Assembly (NCBI GenBank): GCA_965222645.1 | Contig: OZ244968.1 | Location: 1,736,001-1,800,000, forward strand | Length of the DNA: 64,000 nucleotides | Direction: 5' to 3' | From: JABDMH01 sp965222645 | GTDB taxonomy: Bacteria; Bacteroidota; Bacteroidia; Chitinophagales; Saprospiraceae | Shown here: positions 27,197 through 35,864 of the stretch, one piece after another | Position numbering within the stretch: position 1 is the stretch's first letter | How the letters are laid out: the number at the start of each line of letters is the position of its first letter | Program-made: the position numbers and the translations under genes | Notes under the pieces: model-generated | What the model was told of the DNA's origin: nothing | Databases searched by the model: none | Seen by the model: the letters and a program-made list of their open reading frames with translations, nothing else

Positions 27197-28165
27197 TCAA
27201 GATTGAGAATTGCTCAAAAATTCCATTATTCGTTCCTCGGCATAGGACTCCGCTCTACCCGGATACCAGAATCCCACATGTCCGCCATACCTTGGAGTTT
27301 CGAGAAACACAAAATTGCTTTCCGTGCACAAATCCACTGGGTAACTGGGCCCCTGCAAAAAGGGATCATTGACCGCATTTAAAATTAATGTGTTTGTCCT
27401 GACTCCCTCAATAAAAAAACGAGCCGAACCCTGTCTGTAATATTCAGCAGCGTTTTTAAATCCTGTCACAATTGTTGTATAAGTATTATCGAATACACGC
27501 CATGAATTGGCAGCATCATATCCGGTCATATCTATAGTACCCGGAAATTGGAAACTTTTATGCTCAAACTTGGGCTTTAGCGATTTCATAAATCTGCGGG
27601 TGTAAAAGTAATTTTTGCGTTTATCCAAAGCACGGGATGAGGACGCCAGGTCTGCTGGTACTGAAATTACTCCAGCCGACCTTATTTCAGAGGGCGTTTG
27701 ATTACCGTGGGTTCCCAAGTATTTTACAATCACATTGCCTCCAAGACTAAAACCACAAAGACTTATCTTATTGTATTCACCCCTGTCAATGATCAAATCA
27801 AGAATATGAGTCAGATCACCAGTCTCACCGTGGTGATACATTCGCAGTTTGCGATTCATCACCCCGCTACAAGACCTAAAATTGACACAAACCACATCCC
27901 AGTCTCTTCTCAAGGCAGCCTTTGTCATGCCAAGCATGTACTGGCTTTGGCTGCTGCCTTCAAGGCCGTGACACAAGACGAGTAAGCGGTCCTGATTGGA
28001 CGTACTCCAATCCAGATCTAAGAAATCTCCATCGGGCAATTCGATCCGCTCCCGCTCATAATGCACACCGTTTACTTTTCTAAACAGGTAGGGGTAAATC
28101 GTCTCAAGGTGAGCGCTAAAAAAATAAGCCGGTGGTCTATACTTTCTTGCTGGCTGAATTGGCAC
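27197..28165 (-). CDS. YheT-family alpha/beta hydrolase
   Basis: 322 residues. Pattern of the YheT/ABHD1-3 (UPF0017) family: N-terminal 'YRPPAYFFSAHLETIYPYLFR', oxyanion segment 'LVLCHGLEGSS', nucleophile 'CGFSLGGN', an 'NDPFL' acid near the C terminus and 'GGHVGFW' with the catalytic His. Homologues act on lipid or acyl esters; the exact substrate is not known. No signal peptide, so probably cytosolic or peripheral to the inner membrane. It is convergent with the phosphatase gene and begins a minus-strand run with the cyclase-family gene (14 bases). Confidence 0.9.
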   Translation of the reverse strand: MPIQPARKYRPPAYFFSAHLETIYPYLFRKVNGVHYERERIELPDGDFLDLDWSTSNQDRLLVLCHGLEGSSQSQYMLGMTKAALRRDWDVVCVNFRSCSGVMNRKLRMYHHGETGDLTHILDLIIDRGEYNKISLCGFSLGGNVIVKYLGTHGNQTPSEIRSAGVISVPADLASSSRALDKRKNYFYTRRFMKSLKPKFEHKSFQFPGTIDMTGYDAANSWRVFDNTYTTIVTGFKNAAEYYRQGSARFFIEGVRTNTLILNAVNDPFLQGPSYPVDLCTESNFVFLETPRYGGHVGFWYPGRAESYAEERIMEFLSNSQS

Positions 28166-28179
28166 AAAAAAACAATTAA

Positions 28180-28833
28180 TTAAAACTTTGCAAATGCACG
28201 TACGGGAAAGCTTCCCGTTTTCTTAATTTTTGGTGGCACTGCTGTAAATAAAAATCCCTTTTGCGGTAGCAAATGCAATTGACATAGATGCTCCACAATT
28301 AATATTCCAGCTGACAGTAAAATCGTGTGAACCGGTCTGGACCTCTTTCTTGTGTCATCAATATTATGTGAATCAATTCCGACGAGCCTTACTTTATTTG
28401 CTTTGAGAAAAAGAGCTGCCTCTTCAGTCAAATAGGGATGATTATCAAAATATTTTTCTGTGCGCCAATGCCTGGACCATCCTGTATGCACAAGTACTGC
28501 TTTATTTTCAATATCCAGATTTTCGAAAAATTCCCGATCGATGGCGATTGTTTTTTCAAATGGTACAGAGACTTGGCAACCGGGGAGATCAGTGAGATCT
28601 GAAAGAAACAATTCGGAAAAATCATGCCCATTTTCAAAACGGTGATAAGGACAGTCAATATAGGTACCCGTATTCCCGACCATATCGACTTTTCCTATCT
28701 GAAAAGAAGTACCTTCCTCATAAAATTTCTTTGATTCTTCTCTCGAGAAGTAATCACAAATTACGGGAGCTGGAAGCCCCTTGTACGTAATCATTCCATC
28801 AGATATCGAATGGCTCAAATCCACATATCTCAT
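28180..28833 (-). CDS. Cyclase-family (kynurenine formamidase-like) metal hydrolase
   Basis: 217 residues. Matches the metal-dependent cyclase/KynB fold: 'YVDLSHSISDGMITYKGLP', then the metal-binding segment 'GNTGTYIDCPYH', 'VLVHTGWSRHW', 'LVGIDSHNIDD' and 'VEHLCQL'. In KynB the motif is HxGTHxDxPxH; here the first and second His are Asn and Tyr, a variation I recall in other members of the family, while Asp and the last His remain. Expected: hydrolysis of a small amide, lactone or formamide; substrate unknown. It overlaps the downstream-numbered membrane gene by 4 bases (ATGA), so the two are translationally coupled. Confidence 0.82.
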   Translation of the reverse strand: MRYVDLSHSISDGMITYKGLPAPVICDYFSREESKKFYEEGTSFQIGKVDMVGNTGTYIDCPYHRFENGHDFSELFLSDLTDLPGCQVSVPFEKTIAIDREFFENLDIENKAVLVHTGWSRHWRTEKYFDNHPYLTEEAALFLKANKVRLVGIDSHNIDDTRKRSRPVHTILLSAGILIVEHLCQLHLLPQKGFLFTAVPPKIKKTGSFPVRAFAKF

Positions 28834-29093
28834 TGACGACCACTGGATTTCGTTAAAATAATCCTATAGATAGCAAACAAAGCTACCTCGAACCAAATCA
28901 GATTAGTGAAAGCCGACGGATAGGCCCCATAGTATGCTGTATTTACAAGTAGCAGAATTCCACCGGTCAGGTTGAGCCACTGGTAGGACTGTGATACCGC
29001 AGCAATCTTTTCATAACTCACCAACATGTAGGCCAGAACGACCTCCACGGAGCCAATCCATCCGATCACATCTGCAAACAATTTCAAATCCAT
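28830..29093 (-). CDS. CBU_0592-like small inner-membrane protein
   Basis: 87 residues with about three membrane helices (residues 9-28, 39-55 and 62-80). The sequence 'DVIGWIGSVEVVLAYMLVSYEKI', then 'QWLNLTGGILLLVNTAYYGAYPSAFTNLIW' is the pattern of a family annotated after CBU_0592. Function unknown. Translationally coupled (4-base overlap) with the cyclase-family gene, which it precedes on the minus strand. Confidence 0.8.
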   Translation of the reverse strand: MDLKLFADVIGWIGSVEVVLAYMLVSYEKIAAVSQSYQWLNLTGGILLLVNTAYYGAYPSAFTNLIWFEVALFAIYRIILTKSSGRQ

Positions 29094-29223
29094 AGTTGTA
29101 GCAAAAATATAGCCCGAAAATAAATAATTTGAGATACCGGGATTGATAATTTGACCCTATCGATCCCCAAATCGGTAATCAAAACATTTGCTATATTTCC
29201 GAGCTCAAAAAGAAATAAGTGTC

Positions 29224-29589
29224 ATGCATAAATCGATTTTTTGTGTAGCTATGATTTTTTGTTGGCTCATAATCAGCTGTGGTGGAAATGGCTCAGAGGA
29301 TAAAAGTGCTTCTGATGACAAGCAGGAGGCACCTCCGCCTCCTCCTCCTGTTGACGATCATGCTGCTGGCGAAAAAATATTCCGGACGTATTGTATCACT
29401 TGTCATGGGGTGGACGGTAAGCTCGCTCTTAATGGTGCTAAAGATTTGTCTGTAAGTGAGCTCGACCTGGACGAAAAAATACTGCAGGTGACCAAGGGTA
29501 AGGGTTTGATGACTCCCTTTGAAGGTATTTTGTCTGAAGAGCAGATCAGACAAGTATCCCAATATACAGTTAGCTTAATCGAGAAATAA
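29224..29589 (+). CDS. Lipoprotein cytochrome c, single heme
   Basis: 121 residues from the ATG at 29224, which gives a signal ending in a lipobox (IISC19); the open frame 12 codons upstream is less natural. A Glu/Asp-rich and poly-Pro linker (about 25-46) leads to a class I cytochrome domain with the heme motif CITCH, and Met near 'GLMTPF' as a likely sixth ligand. Anchored in the membrane facing the periplasm, it would carry electrons between a membrane complex and a partner. It is followed after 2 bases by anmK and is the first gene of a three-gene unit. Confidence 0.88.
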   Translation: MHKSIFCVAMIFCWLIISCGGNGSEDKSASDDKQEAPPPPPPVDDHAAGEKIFRTYCITCHGVDGKLALNGAKDLSVSELDLDEKILQVTKGKGLMTPFEGILSEEQIRQVSQYTVSLIEK

Positions 29590-29591
29590 GG

Positions 29592-30703
29592 ATGCAAATT
29601 TTGGGGATCATGTCAGGTAGCTCCCTTGATGGGCTGGATTTTGCTCTATGTGACTTTGAGATTAAAAAAAAAGTCCTTTATCATTGACGTGGGAACTGAT
29701 CGAAGGATCTACTTTTCCTTTTCCCAATGATCTGAGAAGTGCAATTATACATGCACCACAAAGTAGCGGTCATGAACTCAATCTCCTCGACATTCGTTTG
29801 GGTCACTTCGTGGGTAGGCAAGCCAGAGAATTCTGTCAAAATATTGCCGTCACACCACAGTATCTGGGCTGGCATGGTCATACGGTGTTTCACGATCCTC
29901 ACCTTCGATCTACCTGCCAAATAGGTCATGGAGCCGGAGTTGCAGCTGAGTCCGGTTTACCTGTAGTTTCGCAGTTTAGGCAGCTAGACCTCTCACTGGG
30001 AGGGCAAGGTGCTCCCCTGGCACCAGTGGCCGATCGGTTGTTGATGCCCCCCGCAGATTATTATCTCAACCTGGGTGGCATTTGCAACATCTCATGTACC
30101 ATCGGGCTAAATCTGAAATCATATGATGTATGTGCCTGCAATCAAGTGCTAAACCGGCTGGCGGAGCAGAGGGGTCTTCATTTTGACGATCGCGGAGCAC
30201 TTGCCTCGACAGGTGTCATCCTCAGACCATTGCTAAAAAAATTGGAAGCCCTCGAATACTATAAACGTCCGTTCCCCAAGTCAATTGATAATAACTGGGT
30301 GGTAAATATTGTGTGGCCAATAATTGAAAACGCAAATGGTTCAGTAGAGGATAAATTGCGAACCTGCGTAGAACATATCACCGGACAAATTGCCTATCAA
30401 ATAAGTAATACGAAAGAAAATACACAGTCGGAAATATTAATAACCGGTGGTGGTGCTCACAATGATTTCTTAATAAAATGTCTCCGTGAAAAATTATCTT
30501 CAAGGGGCTGTCAAGTGGTGTTACCCCCGGTAGATCTGATTGACTACAAGGAGGCTGCCTTGATAGGAGTTATGACCTATTTGTTTGTAAAAGGGATTCC
30601 CAATGTTTATGCATCAGCCACGGGATCAAGAAGGGATCACATAGGAGGATGTATCTTCCATGCACCGCGAGAAGAAAATGTGAACGAGAAAAGTAATGAA
30701 TAA
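29592..30703 (+). CDS. anmK: Anhydro-N-acetylmuramic acid kinase, frame broken at a nine-A run
   Basis: The ATG at 29592 (2 bases after the cytochrome stop) opens with the AnmK N terminus 'MQILGIMSGSSLDGLDFAL', containing the phosphate-binding GxMSGxSxDG segment, but this frame stops at 29685-29687 (TGA). The remainder, from residue 'WELIEG' on to the C terminus, is in the -1 frame and carries the usual AnmK blocks ('LGWHGHTVFHDP', 'QIGHGAGVAAE', 'LNLGGICNIS', 'ITGGGAHNDFL'). The break is at A64-A72 of 29664-29672, just before GTC. One extra A (or -1 slippage) restores a ~371-residue protein, the normal length. It phosphorylates anhydro-MurNAc during cell-wall recycling in the cytosol. Could be a real slippery site, a mutation or a sequencing error. 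The end overlaps the SDR gene by 8 bases. Confidence 0.85.
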
Positions 30704-31736
30704 AGACACTAAGATCCTTGTGACAGGTGGCACAGGATTTATCGGAAGCTATATACTCAGATATTTGTCACATTGGGGATACCATAATCTTTTTGCAATA
30801 AAAAGACAGACCAGCAAAATGGACCTGGTGGAGGAAGTCGCGGAGAAAGTGGATTGGATAGATACAGACATTCTCGATACTGATGCAATCTATGAAGCGA
30901 TCCGTGGGATGGACATTGTCATACATTCCGCAGCCCTGGTCTCCTTTGCAAAGAGTGCAACTCAACGGATGTTGAGGATCAACGGGGATGGCACTGCCAA
31001 TATTGTCAACGCCTGCCTGGAATATCGGGTAAAAAAACTAATTCATGTAAGTTCAATTGCAGTTTTTTCTCGCGATGGAAACGAGCAGACCATTGACGAG
31101 GATTGTCCATGGGATCACGAGGCAGATAATAACAATTATGCGATATCGAAACACGCTGCAGAAATGGAAGTGTGGAGAGGTAGTGCAGAAGGCCTCCCGG
31201 TTGCGATAATAAATCCCTCCCTGGTTTTGGGCAGCGGTTTTTGGGATCTCGGGAGTGTGAGTCTCATCAAAACAGTGTATGACCGGCTGAAATTTTATCC
31301 CACCGGAATCAATGGATTTGTCGATGTCCGTGATGTCGCAAGATCTGCCATAAAATTGATCGAAAGTGAAACGACTGGAGAAAGGATCATTGTAAGTGCG
31401 GAAAATTTGAGCTACCAGAAAGTCTTCTCCACCATTAGTGAACACTTCAATCTAAAGGCACCTCATATCGCTATCACTCCCTTTATCCGTGAAATTGCCC
31501 TGGCTCGAAGCTGGGTTTTGGGAAAACTATTTCGCCAGCCACAAGTGATCACCCGCGCTGCGGTGAAGAATGCATCGAAGAAAGCTTTTTTTGATTCATC
31601 AAAATCAACGCGACTGCTTAATATGCAGTACATTCCCATTGCACAAACCCTAAGAGAAACTTGCTCTCAGTTTAAAGATGCAGCCGCTGATAACTATTCC
31701 CCTCGATTTCTACCCCTGATTGACTATGACACATAA
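30696..31736 (+). CDS. NAD(P)-dependent epimerase/dehydratase-type SDR
   Basis: 346 residues. Extended short-chain dehydrogenase fold: nucleotide-binding 'VTGGTGFIG' at about 9-17, 'DTDILD' and 'VIHSAALVSF', active-site 'VSSIAVF' and Tyr-x3-Lys in 'NNYAISKHAAE'. C-terminal part resembles dihydroflavonol-reductase-like/3-beta-HSD-like members. Likely acts on a nucleotide-sugar or small carbonyl substrate; unknown. It overlaps anmK by 8 bases (start at 30696), so the three genes cytochrome c, anmK and SDR form one unit. Confidence 0.85.
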   Translation: MNKDTKILVTGGTGFIGSYILRYLSHWGYHNLFAIKRQTSKMDLVEEVAEKVDWIDTDILDTDAIYEAIRGMDIVIHSAALVSFAKSATQRMLRINGDGTANIVNACLEYRVKKLIHVSSIAVFSRDGNEQTIDEDCPWDHEADNNNYAISKHAAEMEVWRGSAEGLPVAIINPSLVLGSGFWDLGSVSLIKTVYDRLKFYPTGINGFVDVRDVARSAIKLIESETTGERIIVSAENLSYQKVFSTISEHFNLKAPHIAITPFIREIALARSWVLGKLFRQPQVITRAAVKNASKKAFFDSSKSTRLLNMQYIPIAQTLRETCSQFKDAAADNYSPRFLPLIDYDT

Positions 31737-32016
31737 ATCAGGTGCACCAATAGGCGAGGCATTCGAAGCAGTCCTCAGTGCATATAGTCGACGAAGGCTC
31801 ACATATGCAACAGGGATCAGATATTAGGTTTCAATTGATATTATTGATCATGTATAATTTTAAATTGCTATAAATCAATTAATAATACATTTTCTAAAAA
31901 ACTATTTCAAAAAGGGCATTTACAGCTACTTTAATATGAGGTGATATTGAGGTTATTTACCTATTTTGATTTTTTAATATTATTTGGAGTAAAAGGCTGA
32001 GAAAACTGTAAACATC

Positions 32017-34143
32017 ATGGCATTAGAAACTAGAAACATTCGTAACGTTGTACTTCTTGGACATTCAGGCTCTGGCAAGACGACTTTTGCAGAGACCATG
32101 TTGTTTGAATCGGGTACCATTGGTCGCAGAGGAACTGTGGAAGATGGAACAACGGCATCTGATTTCACTAATATTGAAAAGGAAAGGGAGGGATCGATCT
32201 TCAGCACTCTTCTCCATGCCGACTGGAGGGGAAATAAGATCAATATTATAGACACACCCGGACTGGATGACTTTGTTGGTGAAGTGATTTCTTCGTTAAA
32301 AGTTGCAGATACCGCCATTGTGGTCATTAATGCCAAGAGCGGAGTCGAGGTGGGGACCGAGTTGGTGTGGGAATATGTCGAACGATTTGAAAAGCCTTCG
32401 ATGTTTGTTATTAATCAATTGGACCATGAGAAAGCGGATTTTGACAACAGCCTGGAACAATTAAAGCAGCGATTTGGGAATAAGGTCATCCCTGTTCAAT
32501 ATCCGCTTAATGCCGGTACTGGATTTAACACGATTGTGGATGCCCTTCGCCTTATCATGTATGTGTTTCCGGATGGAGGCGGAAAACCACAAAAGGTCGA
32601 AATCCCCGAAAGTGAGATTGGGAGGGCTCAGGAAATGCATAATCTACTGGTAGAGGCAGCCGCTGAAAATGACGAAGCCTTAATGGAAAAATTCTTTGAA
32701 GAAGGATCACTTACAGAGGAAGAACTCACCAAAGGACTAACGATAGCAATGGCGGCACAAGAAATTTATCCTGTTTTTTGTGTCAGTGCCGCAGAAAATA
32801 TGGGTAGTGGAAGAATAATGGGTTTTATCAATGATGTCGCCCCTTCACCGGTAGATGTAAAGCCCATCAAGCTTGAAGACGAAACCACACTGGAATGTAA
32901 AAAAGATGGAGAACCGTCCATTTTTATTTACAAAACAATGTCTGAGCCGAAAATTGGTATCGTGAGTTATTTCAAAGTCTATTCGGGAACCGTAAAATCA
33001 GGAGATGAACTGTACAATGACCGGACAAGTACAGCCGAAAGACTTAACCAGTTATCCATTAGCAACGGAAAAATAAGAGACAATGTCAATGACCTTTCGG
33101 CCGGTGATCTCGGTGTAACTGTGAAACTTAAAAATAGTCATACAAATGATAGTCTCGGAATAAAAGGCAGGGTTAAAAAGATCGAACCGATCCATTTTCC
33201 ATCTTCAAGGATTAGAACTGCAGTGACCCCACCCAGTAAATCAGATTTAGAAAAGCTGATGAAGGCGCTTCATGGTATCGAGGAAGAAGATCCCACGCTT
33301 GTGGTCGAGCAAAGTCGCGAACTGAAACAAACCATCCTGCATGGACAGGGGCAACTTCATCTCGACCTGATCAAATACCGTATTGAGAAGACACATGGTA
33401 TCCACATGGAGTTTATAAAGCCGCGCATATCTTATCGCGAAACCATTACGCGAATGGCAAATGATTCCTACCGCCATAAGAAGCAGAGCGGGGGTGCGGG
33501 CCAATTTGGCGAAGTACATATGCGTATCGAGCCTTATTCAGAAGGTATGCCTCCCCCTTCCGGATTAACAGTGCGAAATGAAGAGATCACGGAATTGCCC
33601 TGGGGAGGTAAACTCGCTTTTCTATGGTGCATTGTGGGTGGATCGATAGATTCAAAATACTCGAATGCCATTAAAAAAGGGGTGATGCAAAAGATGGAAG
33701 AAGGGCCGCTTACTGGGTCTCCATGTCAGGATATCAGAGTTTGCATTTACGATGGTAAAATGCATGCCGTAGATTCTAATGACATGGCATTTCAGCTCGC
33801 CGCTACCAATGTTTTCAAAAATGGTTTCCAACAGGCAAGACCTCAGATACTAGAGCCGATACATGAGGTGGAGATCCTTTGCTCAGATGAAGTGATGGGT
33901 GATGTAATGGGTGACCTGCAAACCCGAAGGGCGATGATACTCGGAATGAGCGCCGAGGGTCATTATCAAAAAATCAAAGCTAAGGTACCCCTCGCAGAAA
34001 TGTACCAGTATTCGAGCACCCTGCGATCTATTTCTCAGGGTAAGGCAAAATTCAGTCGAAAATTTTCCGAATACATGCCTGTAACTCCGGAATTGCAAAA
34101 ACAACTAATCCGCGAATATCAAGCTGAACTGGAAGAAGCATAG
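32017..34143 (+). CDS. EF-G-like translational GTPase (EF-G2 type)
   Basis: 708 residues with EF-G-like domain order: GTPase domain (about 1-280) with 'GHSGSGKTT' P-loop, 'SDFTNIEKEREGSI' switch I and 'DTPGLDDF' in switch II, then domain II (about 290-390), III, IV (from about 480) and V. In canonical EF-G, switch II is DTPGHVDF; here the catalytic His is Leu, as in the EF-G-like subgroup. Housekeeping EF-G is probably encoded elsewhere, and this member may act in recycling, stress or an alternative step. No neighbouring str operon genes. Preceded by a 280-base gap with an AT-rich promoter-like region. Confidence 0.88.
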   Translation: MALETRNIRNVVLLGHSGSGKTTFAETMLFESGTIGRRGTVEDGTTASDFTNIEKEREGSIFSTLLHADWRGNKINIIDTPGLDDFVGEVISSLKVADTAIVVINAKSGVEVGTELVWEYVERFEKPSMFVINQLDHEKADFDNSLEQLKQRFGNKVIPVQYPLNAGTGFNTIVDALRLIMYVFPDGGGKPQKVEIPESEIGRAQEMHNLLVEAAAENDEALMEKFFEEGSLTEEELTKGLTIAMAAQEIYPVFCVSAAENMGSGRIMGFINDVAPSPVDVKPIKLEDETTLECKKDGEPSIFIYKTMSEPKIGIVSYFKVYSGTVKSGDELYNDRTSTAERLNQLSISNGKIRDNVNDLSAGDLGVTVKLKNSHTNDSLGIKGRVKKIEPIHFPSSRIRTAVTPPSKSDLEKLMKALHGIEEEDPTLVVEQSRELKQTILHGQGQLHLDLIKYRIEKTHGIHMEFIKPRISYRETITRMANDSYRHKKQSGGAGQFGEVHMRIEPYSEGMPPPSGLTVRNEEITELPWGGKLAFLWCIVGGSIDSKYSNAIKKGVMQKMEEGPLTGSPCQDIRVCIYDGKMHAVDSNDMAFQLAATNVFKNGFQQARPQILEPIHEVEILCSDEVMGDVMGDLQTRRAMILGMSAEGHYQKIKAKVPLAEMYQYSSTLRSISQGKAKFSRKFSEYMPVTPELQKQLIREYQAELEEA

Positions 34144-34215
34144 AAACATCCTTCGAATTTATTTGGAATCAAGTTTAGATCAGAAAAGATTTCTGCATAA
34201 TCATGAGGATCAGCA

Positions 34216-35292
34216 CTATTCCAGGCCCAATAAGATGGTTGCGATTTTTCTTGCGTAAGCCATGGGTTTGAATGTGGAAAAATTTCCCAAAATAATAATG
34301 CTTACATTGTCGTCGGGAAACTGCAGATACTGAGCGCGGTAGCCTCCAAGGGAGCCACTATGCCCAATAGAATGTCGCCCCAATATATCCCCTACTCTCA
34401 AGGCAAATGCGTAACCGGTATTCGTCCCATCTTTTAATGTGCCGGGTGCGAGCAGATTGGATACAAAGTTCGGTGAACCAATTTGGGATTGGTAAAAATT
34501 TTGGTCCCATAAAAACAGATCCTCCACAGAAGTATAGAGGCCACCTGATCCGACGAGATCAAATCTCATCAATACGTTCTCCACACTTCCATCCTCAAGT
34601 ACATTGTAGCCCCATGCCCGATTGGGCACCAGGGTTCTATTATCATCCAGAAACATCGAATGATGCATTCCCAAGGGATGAAAAATTTCTTCTTTTACGA
34701 ATGTGGAAAATGGTTTACCGGATACCTCTTCAATGATGAGCGCCAGCATTAAGTAACCAGAATTACTGTAAGAATATTTTGATCCCGGTTTAAAATCAAG
34801 GTTTTCTTGCTTCCTAATTAAATCGTAAACTTTTTGAGGACTGATCTGATTTAAATAATCGAGACCTTCATCTTCAAGAATCTCAAAATAATCCCTGATC
34901 CCGGAAGTGTGATGAATAAGGTGCCGCACTGTTATCTCATCATCATAAAGGGGAAAATCAATCAAATATTTTTGAACGCTCGCATCGAGATCCAGTTTGT
35001 TATGCTCTGATAATAATAATGCACAACCAGCAACAAATTGTTTGGAAATCGAACCTGCATAAAATATTGTAGAAGACGAAATCGGAATACCCCTTTCGAG
35101 GTCTGCCATACCGTAGCCCCTTTTATATACCAATTCTCCACCACTTATGACAGCGAGGGCACAGCCCGGAAGATGCGTCGAATTTATAGACTGAAACAAT
35201 GAGTCAATCCGGACAAAATCATAAGGATCATTTTGTGCAGGGGAAATAAAAAAACCTAAAAATGCAAGGAGAAAAATGAGTTGAGTTTTCAC
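34216..35292 (-). CDS. Beta-lactamase-fold serine hydrolase (class C / S12 type)
   Basis: 358 residues with a signal peptide (about 1-19). SxxK motif 'SISK' in 'FYAGSISKQFVAGC', YxN in 'YSYSNSGY' and 'HSGSLGG' as the third element. Homologues include esterases, D-aminopeptidases and class C beta-lactamases. No resistance function is claimed. Periplasmic. The start overlaps the stop of the OmpA gene by 4 bases, so the pair is coupled. Confidence 0.88.
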   Translation of the reverse strand: MKTQLIFLLAFLGFFISPAQNDPYDFVRIDSLFQSINSTHLPGCALAVISGGELVYKRGYGMADLERGIPISSSTIFYAGSISKQFVAGCALLLSEHNKLDLDASVQKYLIDFPLYDDEITVRHLIHHTSGIRDYFEILEDEGLDYLNQISPQKVYDLIRKQENLDFKPGSKYSYSNSGYLMLALIIEEVSGKPFSTFVKEEIFHPLGMHHSMFLDDNRTLVPNRAWGYNVLEDGSVENVLMRFDLVGSGGLYTSVEDLFLWDQNFYQSQIGSPNFVSNLLAPGTLKDGTNTGYAFALRVGDILGRHSIGHSGSLGGYRAQYLQFPDDNVSIIILGNFSTFKPMAYARKIATILLGLE

Positions 35293-35702
35293 ATAGATAC
35301 GGGTTTTAAAATGACATCGGCCCGTCTATTTGCAAGCCGGCCATGATAAGAATCATTCCGGTATGTGGGTAAATATTCCCCAAAATCCTTGATTTCGATA
35401 GCCTCCGGCACTATCGGATATTGGAGGAGCTTGCCGTAAACTGACCTCGATCTACCCTGGGAAAGTCTCTGGTTAAATTCTATGCTGCCAATATTATCAG
35501 TGTGACTTTGTATGATGACCTCGTACTGTTCAATCTGTGGAAAACTATCTAACCATTCGTAAAGTCCCTGCTCCTGCTCCCCGTCGATATAATAACTTCC
35601 TCCACCAAAATAGATACTCTTGACATGGATAGAAGTGTCACCCTCTTGTGCATGAGCCGCAATTGATAAACTAAAAAGAAATACTGCAAACCAGAACTTC
35701 AT
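35289..35702 (-). CDS. Small OmpA-like peptidoglycan-binding protein
   Basis: 137 residues with a signal peptide (about 1-18). The rest is an OmpA C-terminal domain: 'VKSIYFGGGSYYI', 'YEVIIQSHTDNIGSIEFNQRLSQGRSRSV' and 'GRLANRRADVIL', including the Asp and Arg that bind meso-diaminopimelate in OmpA. There is no membrane beta-barrel, so it should sit in the periplasm bound to the cell wall. It is upstream of, and overlaps by 4 bases, the serine hydrolase gene. Confidence 0.85.
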   Translation of the reverse strand: MKFWFAVFLFSLSIAAHAQEGDTSIHVKSIYFGGGSYYIDGEQEQGLYEWLDSFPQIEQYEVIIQSHTDNIGSIEFNQRLSQGRSRSVYGKLLQYPIVPEAIEIKDFGEYLPTYRNDSYHGRLANRRADVILKPVSM

Positions 35703-35826
35703 GATTGAAATTACGAAATATTTTTTGGCAAGTCCAGAATCACTAACAGATATAGCAACAGGTTTGTTGCGATGGTTATCTGCAGTGCATGCTCAACAGG
35801 AAGGACTTTTATCCTCTCACCAACGA

Positions 35827-35856
35827 TTGTGTGTAAGATTATAATATCTTTATTTG
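35827..35856 (+). promoter_or_regulatory. Possible Bacteroidota promoter of the GT4 gene
   Basis: TTG at 35827-35829, about 15 bases, then TATCTTTA (35845-35852), one base off TAnnTTTG. The start codon is only 12 bases on, so any transcript would be nearly leaderless. Weak. Confidence 0.25.
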
Positions 35857-35864
35857 CAAGCGCT

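Noticed and set aside
31737..32016. Possible third hairpin element (GGCGAGGCATTCG word at about 31752)
   Set aside because: Only one word of the core is shared and no terminal inverted repeat could be seen, so I did not list it.
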